A stretch of DNA of 64,000 nt from Amblyomma americanum (GCF_052857255.1 NC_135498.1:89446257-89510256), one strand, 5' to 3'; counted from the first letter of the stretch, positions 22,834 to 34,057 are shown. Made by a program: numbers and translations. Notes: a model not told the origin generated them from the sequence alone.

Positions 22834-23975
22834 TCGATGTTTACTGCAATAACACAATCTGTCAAAAAAAGATCTAGCTGTTTCCACCATGTACGCAGCT
22901 CAAACAACTCAAAAGTCAACTACGAAGAATGCTTGCAGAGCATTAAACAGTCGTTGTTTCTGCCCATGATGCAAACTACCTAGGTGCAGTACATGCGAGA
23001 TGCATTGTATGAGAGGAAGCTTAACACTTCGCTATTTTCGCATATTCAGAGGAAAAATTCTTTTGGCAGCGAACATAGTCAACGGAAGTTCGTACCATTT
23101 TAAATCAGAATGACAGCCTAGGCTACCCCGCACAAGTTCTCATAGAGGATGCTGTAACCAAAATGGCAGCTTTAAGACGATGTCTTCGGCCCTCGTTCAT
23201 GGGGAATGAATAACTAAACCAGTCATAGTGTAGAAAAGCGAATTGAAATGAAACCTCCATAACTGCAACCAGAGCTTTCAGTTCAAAGGCCACGGGAGAA
23301 AACGGATGAGGCTTCACTTTCACTATGAAAGGGCACTAAGAATTTCACGATTCATTGTGTTCGTATCCTTCACTGAGAACAAAGATAGGTTCAACTTTCC
23401 TTTAACAGTTCTGCAATTTGACAAACCGCATAGTGCAATTACTAAAAGACAGCACAGATCGGATCCATTTTTTGTTGACTGGTTGGAAACCCATAGGAGG
23501 TTTCAGATGGCAATATAGAATCAAATGGCCGTAACCTGCCAGCAGTGATGGCGGCAGCGATGCACACAGCAAGTGAGACGCCACTAGGGTAGCTGATATA
23601 TCCCTTAGGATGTGACCACCTGATGATCCCCTTACACCTGTTCTAACTAAATAACTTGTCATCGTCCTTGTCTTCATTTGTTCGGGAATTATCCTTATAA
23701 CACTAAATACGATTTGAGAAAGAAATGCGCCCAAGATCAGGTGTTTTAACTGCATTACAGCATGAGTAATAATTGAAAACACTGTTGTCCTTACATGATT
23801 GCCATTGTTAACCATAGCGAATCATGGCTTGTCTACTTGTGTATTGGTCGCAGTGGAGTCCATATGACTTTACATATAAATGAGGTAAATATTTAGATAA
23901 AAATCACTACAGTGTGATCGAACGCACACTTCCGACTTTATGTCGCTCTTAGGCCGCTCTTAGGCTTGGCGCTGA
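22834..23975. other. Noncoding spacer in unit 1
   Basis: No gene recognised. A minus frame of 137 codons (23402-23815) and a plus frame of 70 codons lack motifs. A TATAAA at 23877-23882 lies about 95 bp before the candidate beta first exon. The same holds for 43115-44256 in unit 2. Confidence 0.4.
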
Positions 23976-24050
23976 ATGAAGGGAGTCGCGATGATTCTTT
24001 CCGACGAGATGATGACCGGAACATTAGCTCTGTCGTGTCTGAATGGCCAG
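23976..24050 (+). CDS. Candidate first exon of gene 'beta' (unit 1)
   Basis: An ATG opens 25 codons (MKGVAMILSDEMMTGTLALS...) ending in CAG/GTAAGT, a full consensus splice donor, in phase 0. A TATAAA lies about 95 bp upstream and cgcacacttccgac precedes it, resembling gcacacactttccgac upstream of gamma exon 1. The peptide is only weakly hydrophobic, so it is not a convincing signal peptide. Linkage to the exon at 25577 is inferred from position only. Confidence 0.35.
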
Positions 24051-24056
24051 GTAAGT

Positions 24057-25576
24057 TAAAGACAACAACACAACTGCAATAGAATACAATACAACCATAT
24101 ACTCCTAGGCTCTCGGCTGAGAGCGGCAGTATTGTAAAATAAATAAGGAATAATACAGCTGTAATCTTGCTGATTGCGTAAGCATTTCAACTTCTCCAGA
24201 CGATGATTGAGTATGCTAATAAATCATTATTTTTCCTCTTTGTGTGAGACCCATAGGAAGTTCCATAGCAGCTGACATTTAAACCTCATAATTTCTACGA
24301 CGCCAAACAAGGTTGATAAACCTGGATGTATCCCCCAGACATACGCACCTTTACATCTGCATAAAAACATTATCAGTCTTACTCCGATGAACCACTTTTA
24401 ATTTGAGTGCGTTTAAACACAGAACGGCGGACGATTTTTATCGTTGGTTATCACATCCCCGCTGGGCTTACAACTCCAGCTTGGAGTTGTAAGTACAGCA
24501 GGCGCCATTATTTGCAAGAGCTGCTGATTTTTGGTATCGAGAAATAATTGCAGCAGCCTCGAAACGCAGCGGACATTTTATTTCGGAAGCTAAATATGCT
24601 GCATTTGAGCTCTGCTCTTGCTGATGATAATCATTACTAATAACCTTCGTGGCTATCGCTACAAATCACAGAGGAAACCATCAAGTATTGTTATGCTTGG
24701 TGGCTTCCAATCTTACGTACTGTATTGGTTTATATGAGCTGAATTATTGCTTCGGTAAAATACTTTTCTTTCCTCCGATGAACGCAGTTAGAAATATGTT
24801 AATCGCAGGAGGACATTAAAGAAACTGTGGCCAATGCTCGTACCAAGGCTATGCCGGAGCCGAGTGAAGCCGAGCACTAGATGAAGAATAGGGATGATAA
24901 GGGAAATAAGTAGAGGTAATGCATGCGTTGCATGGTTGTAGGACATGTTCGGTGTCTGCCCTGATCTCCGGGGAGCTGAGAAAATTGTATTACAGCATCG
25001 AAGGCACACAGAAATACAGAACTCTTCACCTATCGGAGCAACATTCTCTACGACATCGTCGCAACTTGTCAGTGAGATTTATAAATGAAAACTGACAAAA
25101 TTTGTCAGTAAGAATAAATTCACATATATAGTAATGAGCGCTTCCACAATTACACTCGACCCGTTCAAGCGAAGTGAGATGCCCACTCGGCAGGTGATTG
25201 CAAAAAAGGCGACTGTGCCTCAAAACCCCAGAAATCCATTACCATGTAGTAATACAAAACTGAGTAAAGCCGTGTGTTCTTGGGAGCCTTAACCATAACC
25301 GAATGGGACACACAATGGTTACGCTTCACGTTGATTCGACTTTCGGATAACAAAATGGCGCATCTGTTCTCCTGCCTTGGCTGCGTTATTCTTAAGGGAA
25401 TGTGCTGAATGCGTTTCAAGAAATTTTTCTCGACATCCTGTGGCACATGTATTCTCGCTTGTTTTGTCGCTGTTTGGAAAAATCTACTTTTTTATGACAT
25501 TTTGCACACATGCACTTGAGTCGTGGTGATTCAATATTTATGTTCCTCGTTTAATATGCTTATTATTATCCCGTAG
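24057..25576. other. Putative beta intron, unit 1
   Basis: AT-rich, without a recognised exon. Contains a palindrome at 24467-24493 and a near-palindrome ctgacaaaatttgtcag at 25092. Minus frames of 65-93 codons have no motif. Middle exons like gamma exons 2 and 3 were sought and not found. The unit 2 equivalent is 44338-45857. Confidence 0.35.
24467..24493. other. Short hairpin (unit 1)
   Basis: Arms cttacaactcca and tggagttgtaag are perfectly complementary over 12 bp with a 3-nt loop. No flanking T-run or repeat suggests a specific role. It is identical in unit 2. Confidence 0.6.
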
Positions 25577-25861
25577 AAAACGCTTTGGCACCTTCTTCCA
25601 ATGGGCCAAAAGTTTCTTTTGCCAGCGTTTGTGGTAACGAGAACTAATTCTTTAAGTGAGGTGGCCCACATCAAAGCCCGCAAAGATATTTTGCAGCCGG
25701 AGCCTAACAGTTCTTTCTTTTGTGACCATTCTCTATGCTACGGATCTGTGTGCTCTCAGAAAAATGCAATAGCCTCCTACACGTCTCAGACAGTGATGAA
25801 TGTTTGCGGTGGAATAAAAAAATTGAATAGAAATAAAAAAATATCTTTTAGGCAGGCGTGA
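25577..25861 (+). CDS. Candidate terminal exon of secreted Cys-rich gene 'beta' (unit 1)
   Basis: Open from an in-frame TAG that also ends an acceptor-like ttattattatcccgtag, to TGA at 25859-25861. A stronger internal acceptor agtttcttttgccag ends near 25625, so the true exon start is uncertain. The peptide contains DILQPEPNSSFFCDHSLCYG, with C-x4-C-x4-C and a later C, closely parallel to DVIKRMPNYFKFYCPLGRC in gamma exon 4. The tail is Lys/Asn-rich. AATAAA-like words lie at its end. The only change seen in unit 2 is a silent CCA/CCG. Function unknown; inferred to be a secreted peptide paralogous to gamma. Confidence 0.5.
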   Translation, partial: KTLWHLLPMGQKFLLPAFVVTRTNSLSEVAHIKARKDILQPEPNSSFFCDHSLCYGSVCSQKNAIASYTSQTVMNVCGGIKKLNRNKKISFRQA

Positions 25862-26504
25862 GAAAAAAGTTAAGTATTTCGTCGCTGCAAAAAGGAACAT
25901 CATCTACATGAAGCAGCCAACTGCAAGACTGCTCGCAATGCCCATATTGGTACATACTTGGGCAGACTTTCATTACGTGGGAGGACCGTGGTGGCCCTTA
26001 AGGCTGCAGTGCTGATACATTTTTAAAAACTTTATAAGAGGCACGTGCGCGTGATATTGTTTGCGGGGTCTGACGAAGGTCTGTTAGGATTTCACCTGCA
26101 TTTGCTTGTTAAAAGGAGGCTGTGCATGGTGTGACTGCTGTCTCTTCCTGTTATAGTTAAAAGATGAAGGTATACAAAGCCCAAATGGTTCGTTGTAGTG
26201 ACCGTTGTTGCAGCTGGGCTAATATCGCGTCTTAACCTGCTGGCAGTGGCGTAAAGATCTTTTCTCGGAAAAAGCAACACGCTGGAGATGTAGAATTCTG
26301 CAGGTGCGAGCAACAAAGCAACTGCTATGGTGCTATTGCGATTGTTGCGGCTTCCGAAAGCAATTCTATTGTTCTTGTCATCCACTTGCTATGACCGATC
26401 TTACGTGCAGGCTGCTGTGCCACGCCGGCAAACATTTACGTGCAGCTGTTAGAAACTCGCCTCTTTCATAAATTCACCTCTTTTATATCTTTCCACAGTC
26501 TTTA
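25862..26504. other. Spacer between beta and gamma, unit 1
   Basis: Noncoding as far as seen. The minus frame of 97 codons at 26092-26385 has no motif. The unit 2 equivalent is 46143-46785. Confidence 0.35.
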
Positions 26505-26725
26505 TCTGCCCAAAGGGTTTTGGGCTCTTTTTGTTCCGCACACTTCGTAACGGATCCGAAATAGCGCCCACATTGTAGGTTTCTATTTGACACATCACCT
26601 TTCACGAGGAGAGTTTTTCGTGCTTTAGCTGCGCTTTCTCGCAATCGACTGGAGCATCGATTCAGAAACAATGCTAGGAAATTTTAGGTATGTTATTTTT
26701 TTTAACTGTTGCTATGGCGTATATG
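26505..26725 (+). repeat. Dispersed repeat family R at the gamma promoter (unit 1)
   Basis: Matches 9425-9826 without its insertion: tttttgttccgcacacttcg, ctgcgctttctcgcaatcga, atgctaggaaattttagg, gttattttttttaa. The homologous copy at 9.8 kb continues into a TA-rich end, and here the corresponding end leads into the gamma TATA box. Confidence 0.5.
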
Positions 26726-26735
26726 TATATTTAAG
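26726..26735 (+). promoter_or_regulatory. TATA box of gene gamma, unit 1 (TATATTTAAG)
   Basis: Lies 51 bp before the gamma ATG. A start about 30 bp downstream would fall near cgagcatagtgcgg and give a 5' UTR of roughly 30 nt. Unit 2 has TATATATAAG at the same place. Position and the spliced gene downstream support a core promoter; no other element was identified. Confidence 0.55.
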
Positions 26736-26785
26736 GCACACACTTTCCGACGAGCATAGTGCGGCGGTACGAATAATAGGCGACC

Positions 26786-29700
26786 ATGGATGCAGGAGCC
26801 GTCGGCTATTTTTTAGCCTTATTTGTACTGTGCGGTAAGTTACAACTGTTATTCGTAAGAGCGTTAGCTCTATCTGCTTAAATTTGCTCGTTTCGCGTCT
26901 GTTTCTCCGTGCGCTCTCAGATTTCAAGATGGCGACTAAATCACGCCATCATTGCCGTAACACAGCATATATCTAAACGTTGCGTAACACCTTAACCCAG
27001 GAAATCTCAGGTCAGCAAAATCCGACACCCCACCACGTGACCGCGCGTGCCCGCAGTAGCCGGGCCTGCACGGAGGCCGGACTACAGCCTAAACTGGCGT
27101 TCCGTTATAAATGTACCGTCTGAGCGGGTCCTGCTTACGACATCTGCTTGCTTGCATGGGTGCGGTGCGTAAGGCTAAAACGAAAAATTGACCGAAGCAG
27201 AACAGTGAACTACCCTGCGGCGGGTCTGCTATAAAACATCGCGTGTGGCATGCGTATGTCATGCTTATCGCTCCAAGTGATAGTTGGCTCCGTTTCGTTT
27301 TTAAATTTAAATACCGATACTGAGGAATTAAAAAGAAAAAAAGAGATATATGCATGATCTTGCCTTGGTTCAACCAGTGATCTCTTGTATCGTGTATATA
27401 GAAGTGCGAAATTATCTTTAAGGCGACGCTAACCAGTTGGATGACACGGCGGCTTTCGTCAGCTGCGTCACATGATTGGGGATGAGTAAAGGTTTTAAAC
27501 AAATTGTCCTTAATACGCACAGAGCCCCTGGTATCTGCAGCGAGCTTTCTTCGTGAGGCGGCGGGAATTGGCCTAGAGGAGCTTTCGTCCATGTGTCTGG
27601 CATACTCCATCCTTGTTGATGATATGATGGAGAAACAGTAGCGCCTCGTAGGCGAAGCGGCCCTTGTCTACGTTTACAGCGAGTTTAGAAGACTTGATGG
27701 CTTCAAATAAAGTCTGCAGCCTCTGCAGTTCGTCGCACAGTGCCGAGCGCAATGACGGCATCTAGCACACCGGGCAAATATCGTAATTCCGCTAACACAG
27801 TGTGCATAACTCACTGAAACATACCCAACAGTTCTGGAACCATTTATGAACAGAATATTTTCGTATAACAGAAAATTTCACTACAACAATCAACATATCC
27901 GCTGATCAACCGACGGCAGCCTCGCATTTGTTTTCTATTAACGTTCTTACGATCCTCAAAAGCGTTCCCCGTTGAATTTTTATGGCAGTCTTAAATGTTC
28001 GATGCGATCGACGGAAACGCTTTAAAAGAAGGATTTTGGTGCATATCAGAATAATGGGCCAATATCTTCAATATTTTCGTAACAGTATTTTACAGTGTTC
28101 CAGTTTTCAAAATTTTCCTAAAATCAGTTGCTGGGCGAGTTGGTACTTCATGCTAACATTCACAGCGCAAGACGAACACGGACACGAGGGGAGACACCAC
28201 AAAGCGCCGACTTCAACAAAAGTTTATTGCTGTGCGAGCGACAATATATGGTGTACAGCGGGCATGCGCAGCAACGAAAAGGTACAATCACGAGCATCTG
28301 GTAGCGGCGCCACATCGCAAGCGAACACATCATTTTCTGCACACGACAAAAAAAGGAAACAACAAAAAGCTAAAAAACCTAAAAAGCAGTACGCGCACAA
28401 GAACGTCGAAGCCATAATACTCATTCCGAAATTCGCAAGATATGACGCTCCTTATCACTTAACAGCAATGATGGAGTGCTGACACAGTGATCCCTTTTTT
28501 TTGCAATCTCTGCAGCCTCAGCAATCTCCCTGGCTGTTTTGCTTATGTACTTGTGAAGGATGGTGGTTCCTCCCAAAGAAGGACCACGTTCCTTGCACTG
28601 TTGGCAATCACGGCAGTGTATGCCGAGATGACGAGATGCCCCGATGACGCTGTTCATAGTGTTCGCAGAGCGGTCTGGAAATTCATCGCCGACCAGAGAC
28701 ATCGTGATCGGACAAAGGGCCAGCGAAGATAAACTAACCATAGCAAAAACAAACGCATCAAGCTTCTTGGTAATATACCACCCGGGTGTTTTGAGAGAAA
28801 TTCACCAATTGTTTTACAGTTCAGCTATTAAGCTCCCATTCTTTTAACTGTAGGAGGACAAGGAGGAAAGCATAGCATAAAGTTAAAGGAGTGACAGCAG
28901 GGTTGGGAACGTGAGAGGTCTGTTGTTGGTGGCAAGGTGCAGTGACATTGGAGGAGAGAGAAACAGAGCATGCGGGTCTTGTGGCGAGGATGAAATTGTT
29001 GTAATTTCAATTTTTAAATTCTCCAGTTTAACGTCACCAAGCGACACGTGGGCTATGGGGAACGCCTTAGTGGACGGCTCAGGATTATTTAACGCGCGCT
29101 GACATCGCTCTGCACACAGGCGTATTTTTGCGTTTCGTCGCCATCGGAACGCGGACGCCGCATCCGGGATTGAACCCTGGTCCACCGGCTCACCAGCCGA
29201 GCGCCGTAACCACGGAGCCACAGCGGCGCCACCGCGGCGGACAGATGCAATTCTTGGAGCCTTAGGAGGGAAGGGGGGAGGAGAGTGGGGCGAGATAGGA
29301 AGTAAGAAAACAAAGTAATAATGCTAACATAATGAAAGGTAGCTACAGATCAATAGGGAGGTTCTGTTAATTTGTTGTCTGTTTCGGCAGATTGAACGTT
29401 CTCAACAGTTCCTGAACATGTGTTATTTGGGTGCATAGGGCATATCTTTCTGTCGGACCTTGTATTTTATACTGTAAAAAAAAGAAAGCCAAGACAATTT
29501 GCGTGCAAACGCTACTGACTCGGAAATACACATCCGCGTTGCTAAGTGCGGCTATATGCCACATGGCGGGAGGCGGAGGAGGAGAACTTTAATGGAACAA
29601 AAGAGGGCCCCATGGCGGGAATCTGAAGTACAGCCGAGTGTCACCAGCGCGCTTTGTACACGTTTGTGTGCATGCATGCACAATTTGGGGTGGTGTAAGG

Positions 29701-30640
29701 TTACTGCTCACTGTTAATGAAGGCATTTGATGAATTAAAAATGCGATCATTTTGCCATTAAGCAAAAATTTTCGAAGTTGTATACCTGAGGCCATAAAGC
29801 TAAAATTATTTAGAGAATATCGCCTTCAAGGCAATGTCGAAACACGTGCCGTTATTTTCACAGCGTCGTGATGTGCACTTTACTCAGCTGGATACTTAAC
29901 GTAATCTACACCACCCTTACAATGTCAGCCTTTTGAAGATTCGCTCGCAAGAAATAAATCCGGTTAGTGGTGGCCAACCCTAACAAAAAGCTGCAACATT
30001 TGAATGCATGCAACTTTGCACAATGCGCCCTAAAGTAAATACTACAACGTAAGTGTGCTACTTGCATGGATACTAGAATGCAGATCGGAGGCTGAGGGAA
30101 TTATGTAGGTAAACGCTTCTTACTAAATTTGTTTTATTAATCAAACAATATAATTTTTCATTGCTAGGAATATATTGTCATCTGGTTGTTATTTATTGGC
30201 AGAATACCATGTGCTGGCCACTAACGACGTATACGACGAGAGAGGTAAGTGTTGCCGAAAACAAAAAGAAAGAAAGGAAGAAAGATTGCTTATATCTTCT
30301 CGCCACCCCGAGATTTCATTTGCGGCTGCATGTGGAATTTTTCTTCTCAACCACTTCCTGTGGATCACTTTTTTCTAAATGCCTAAGGTATTTATTCGGA
30401 AACTACCTCCAGGGTATCAAATGAATTTTGCCTGAGGAGACGGGTCAAACAATTACCTAATCAATCAATCAACCAATCAATCAATCAATGTAAACATTGA
30501 TGATGCCTTGCGGCACAGTAGAGGTGTTTTGATGCTCTGGACGCGCACATACGCATCAACCGTAACGCGAGAAACAAATGAAGACATGAAAAAACAGGAC
30601 CGCTGAGGCAATCCAGGCAGAATAAAAACAAATTGTTGCT

Positions 30641-30713
<73 letters not shown>

Positions 30714-33353
30714 TTAATAATAATAATAGGTTTTTTCGGGAAAGGAAATGGCGCAGTATCTGTCTCGTATATTGTTCGACACCTGAACCGCGCCGTAAGG
30801 CAAGGGATAAAGGAGGGAGTGAACGAAGAAAGGAAGAAAGAGGTGCCGTAGTGGAGTGCTCCGGAATAATTTCCACCATCTGGGGATCTTGAACTTGCAC
30901 TGACATCGCACAGCCCACGGCCGCCTTAGCGTTTTGCCTCCATAAAAAAAGCAGCCGCCGCGGTCGGGTTCGAACCCGGGAACTCCGGATCAGTACCATC
31001 CGGATGCCTTTCCGATATTGTGCTCAGATCAATTACAAGCGGCGAGACTAAGAACTGCTAAGAACGAATGTGTTTGGTCGCAGTAATGTTTGCACCTCCT
31101 GAGCGTTTTTTGCTGGGATATTTTGTAACTCCCGCCCGTTCTTTCTGTGTTTTATTCTTTCCGTTTTTATTCTCAGAGCCGTGCCTTATTCCTGGTCTGA
31201 AGACAACGAAAGGCCCCGTATGTCATAACTCCTGGTCTTTGATTGAACAGATGCGGCAGGCTGAGAGTTTAATTATTAGCCATGTAAAGATTTTTCACTG
31301 ATTAGTTTGAGGACATCGGTGCGGGCCACAAACAACAATAAGGAGCGAATGAATATTTAAATTTTAATGCTGCAGCCTGTTATTTAAAATACACGGAAAG
31401 TGGCAGTTGAACTTAAATGTATGCTTTACTTCTTAATAAAGAACTGGACAGACACCGATATCAGAATACAAAGACGATACGAAACCCCGCATGTAAAGCG
31501 TTGTACTTTTTGCTTGCGCCCTGACGCGTCTCTTTATCCATATATTGCCTAATTTCGAATGGCGAGTACGTGTATCCTTCGAAGTTTTTCGTGTAGTGGC
31601 TTAAATATGAATGCACTTGAGGGCAAGAATTTCGTTACACGCCTAAACCTGTAGTTTAAAACAACTTCTTGCTGGTAGAGTTGGTGCATGGCTAATGTTA
31701 AGAATGATTGGCGCTCAGCGGAAAGACGAACACAGGAAAGCGATGAAGATGGAGAGAGTGCTTTGTGCTCATTCCGCCTTCATTGGCTTTATGTGTTCTT
31801 CTTTTATGTGCGCCCAACTCGTTTTATTGATAGCCTAAACAGGCATTAAAAATTAGTGCGGGCCTTTAATTCACTTTGCCTCTTGCTTCTATGAAAAACA
31901 CATGTATTGCGGCCATTTGCAGATCACCTACAACATTAATTAATTAATTCCACTTTACAAGAGACCGATTACTTTTGCTCTTCAGGCACATGAGAATACA
32001 CTATTTTGAGTTCAGCACCTTTAATACGAGTTCTCTTACGTGTAACTTAACAGTGGTTGCAAGATTGAATGCATCGACGGAAGCACAAAGAGCCTGAAAA
32101 ATGGAAGAAAATGTCTCGTAAGTGCCTTTTTTTTAGAATAGTGCAGTTCAGCATAAAGAAAACATCGGCCAATTCTTTTTAAATGATAACATGAGAGTTA
32201 GCTACAAATGAGAAGTACTTAGACTGATATCAGGATTCAACCATTCCTGACTTTACAAATTAGAGAATTCTAAGGCTGAGCACGTTTTCAACTTTTTTTA
32301 TTGCCCAAAAGTACAGAAATGGGTGGTTGTGAAGCAGTATAGAATATAGACCGGTTACAAATTTACCGCATTTAGGTTAAGCAATTTGGTTGTTGTGTGA
32401 AACAAAGAATCAAAATTTGCAAGACAGCTTGGATAAACGAATTAAATTACGCTGACAGGAAAAGCTAAAGGAAATTCTGTGCTTCTAGCAAACCATGGAG
32501 GGCATGCTACGACAAGCGCAGCATTCTTCAAAGCTGCTGGTGATTTTAATGGCCTGTTTTTAATTTCGAACGAACCTTCTCGTTCGTTTTTATTTTATTT
32601 GCATGCAGACCGTTCTTGAAAGTGACCTCTTTGTCTAAAATCTCGAAGCGCGTCAGTAAGCAGCACTGGTTGTAGGGGCTGGTACAGCTGCTTCTCTCAC
32701 CACGGGGTGTTCTTGTGATCCCACTTTGTTTAAAGGACCACGGAGTGGTGGGCACGACGCAGTAGTGTCTTTAGGACCGTCACAAAAAAATGCAACCGCC
32801 TCAGACGGCTCCAACCTATGAAACTTTACGGGAGCGGAATCTAAAGGAAAGGCTCAAGCAAACTAGATGGTTTGGCCGCCGCCGTAGTAGCTTATTTGAT
32901 AGATCAACGTAGGGCGACATGTGGAGAATGTGGGTTCGGATCAAACTGCCAACATCTAGTCTTCCCTTTTGTTGTACTTTTTCTTTAAACGTGTTTGCTC
33001 TAAAAATGATTACACTCTTAATTTCTCACTACTGTCAACACTTAACAATAATTACAAAAACATTCCGGCATGTTTCCCGTCGTGTCAGAAACTCATCTTG
33101 ACATATTTCATACGAACGCATTCTGAAAATTCGTTTGCTTGAAAACGTTTTGTGTATAACACCTGATTTTTCATTTCCTAACATAGCGTTTTCGTTTCAG
33201 GATATTCCACTTGACGTGATTAAGAGGATGCCAAACTATTTTAAATTCTACTGCCCTCTTGGTAGATGTAAGAGCGGAGTCTGTAAGAGGAACAACAGAA
33301 TTGTGGTGTGCCAGAAATTTCCAGTATACTGGATAACTCCTCCTGGCCGCTGA
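26786..33353 (+). CDS. Gene gamma, unit 1: small secreted cysteine-rich protein, four exons
   Basis: Exons: 26786-26834 (phase 1 out, donor gtaagt), 30203-30244 (acceptor ttatttattggcag, donor gtaagt), 31177-31283 (acceptor ccgtttttattctcag, donor gtaaag) and 33201-33353 (acceptor gcgttttcgtttcag, stop TGA). Phases 1-1-0 join without a stop to give 116 residues. Exon 1 encodes a signal-peptide-like MDAGAVGYFLALFVLC. The mature part has six Cys: 33, 46, 84, 89, 94 and 103, the last four in exon 4 (C-x4-C-x4-C-x8-C). It is basic, has no N-glycosylation sequon and ends in ITPPGR. Kozak gaccATGG. Introns hold dead TEs only. No family recognised; inferred to be an extracellular, possibly salivary, disulfide-bonded peptide. 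Not tested by transcript data. Confidence 0.7.
27418..27761 (-). pseudogene. Gypsy RT fragment in gamma intron 1 (unit 1)
   Basis: The minus strand reads SKLAVNVDKGRFAYEALLFL then HHIINKDGVC, the usual RT thumb block that ends in lgHiiskdGv. In another frame follow a FPPPHEESSLQIPGALCVL block and THVTQLTKAAV-like text. It is too short and broken to function. It differs from the other two gypsies in the window. Confidence 0.6.
28125..28741 (-). pseudogene. Penelope-like element, GIY-YIG C-terminus and 3' end (unit 1)
   Basis: The minus frame 28421-28741 includes GIHCRDCQQCKERG, then TAREIAEAAEIAKKRDHCVS and PSLLLSDKE, the typical end of the Penelope GIY-YIG endonuclease. Beyond it lie gaagtcggcgctttgtgg and a 3' end at accaactcgcccagcaa. 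It lies in gamma intron 1, antisense to the gene. The RT is missing. Confidence 0.7.
29030..29240 (-). repeat. Ruka-like SINE in gamma intron 1 (unit 1)
   Basis: Minus head near ctccgtggttacggcgctcgg and body cgcgctgacatcgctctgc. The 3' part is lost. Antisense to gamma. Confidence 0.75.
30459..30490. repeat. (AATC)n tail in gamma intron 2 (unit 1)
   Basis: About seven imperfect aatc units, probably the tail of a decayed LINE. Confidence 0.6.
30644..30728. repeat. (AAT)n microsatellite, 85 bp (unit 1)
   Basis: The ATT-type tail of the adjoining minus-strand SINE, with one att interruption. The same tract is 118 bp in unit 2. Confidence 0.9.
30729..30995 (-). repeat. Ruka-like SINE in gamma intron 2 (unit 1)
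   Basis: B-box-like gggttcgaacccggga on both strands near 30965, body gcactgacatcgcacag, and tail gatactgcgccatttcc joined to the AAT tract. The A-box half of the head is missing. Confidence 0.8.
31672..31830. repeat. Penelope-like 3' end fragment in gamma intron 3 (unit 1)
   Basis: ttgctggtagagttggtgca, tggctaatgtt and gaaagacgaacacaggaa follow the same order as the 3' end at 28127-28180. Noncoding. Confidence 0.45.
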
Positions 33354-33457
33354 GCCAGAGGTTTCTTTTTCATTGCGCAATTTTCTGCTGTCTTTAGCTG
33401 TTTGCGCTAAAAGATATCCATCGAGGCTTCTCTTACTTCGGTTGGCATTAAGTCTAC

Positions 33458-33473
33458 AATAAATGAAAATAAA
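33458..33473 (+). promoter_or_regulatory. Polyadenylation signals of gene gamma (unit 1)
   Basis: Two AATAAA hexamers (33458-33463 and 33468-33473) lie 105-120 bp after the stop codon, giving a short 3' UTR of normal size for a small secreted protein. Confidence 0.65.
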
Positions 33474-33904
33474 ATTGAGCTCCGGAAGAAATTGTCCTGT
33501 TTCCTTACTGTATGGCTTGAAGCGGATTCATATAGGTATCGCGTTTACGTGCGGGTCTAAGAAATGGCAGGCATAAAAAAATTGGGAAATCCTCAAAATG
33601 AGCACAAACAGAAGAAATAAAACTGGTGTGCATGGCATGTAATGTTAGCTAACATGAAACAAAAATTCTTGGCATGCAGACACTTAATACGCAGTAATTA
33701 CTGAAGTGCTTCAATACTGATTAGAATTGATAAAACTGCTTACATGAAACCAACTGCTGCTTGCAGTTTTTCTCCTAAGTGGTTATGTAAACAGCGCTGG
33801 GAAAAATTTCTTAAGAAGACGAAGTTTCTGCAGATTTTTTTTGGTATTCAGTCTTCTGACGTTTCCTTCCCCGCGCAAATGCTTCATTGGCATTCTACTA
33901 TATA
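33474..33904. other. Spacer downstream of gamma, unit 1
   Basis: No feature recognised. Equivalent to 54090-54520 in unit 2. Confidence 0.35.
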
Positions 33905-34057
33905 CCTTGGCCAATCCCCCCACGTCGGTATGTGCCATATTACTTGAGGAGAAGAAGAAGAAGAAGAAGAAGAAGCAGAAGAAGAAGAAGAAGAAGAAGA
34001 AGAAGAAGAAGAAGAAGAAGAAGGAGAAGAAGAAGAAGAAGAAGAAGAAGAAGAAGG
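33905..34057 (+). repeat. LINE 3' end with (GAA)n tail (unit 1)
   Basis: ccttggccaatccccccacg and gtatgtgccatat recur at the 3' end of the following LINE (39415-39450), so this is the tail of another copy. The GAA run is 107 bp with two interruptions; in unit 2 it is about 184 bp and uninterrupted. Confidence 0.75.

Noticed and set aside
23402..23815. 137-codon minus-strand frame (and its unit 2 copy)
   Set aside because: No motif, no splice or promoter context. Its conservation is explained by the recent duplication.
30203..33353. A three-exon form of gamma, joining exon 2 directly to exon 4
   Set aside because: The phases do not match: the joint reads into TGA after a few codons. The exon at 31177-31283 is needed to restore frame.
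26786..33353. Assigning gamma to evasins, microplusin-like or 8.9-kDa tick families
   Set aside because: The cysteine spacings (C-x12-C in exon 3, C-x4-C-x4-C-x8-C in exon 4) do not match those families as I know them, so no name is given.
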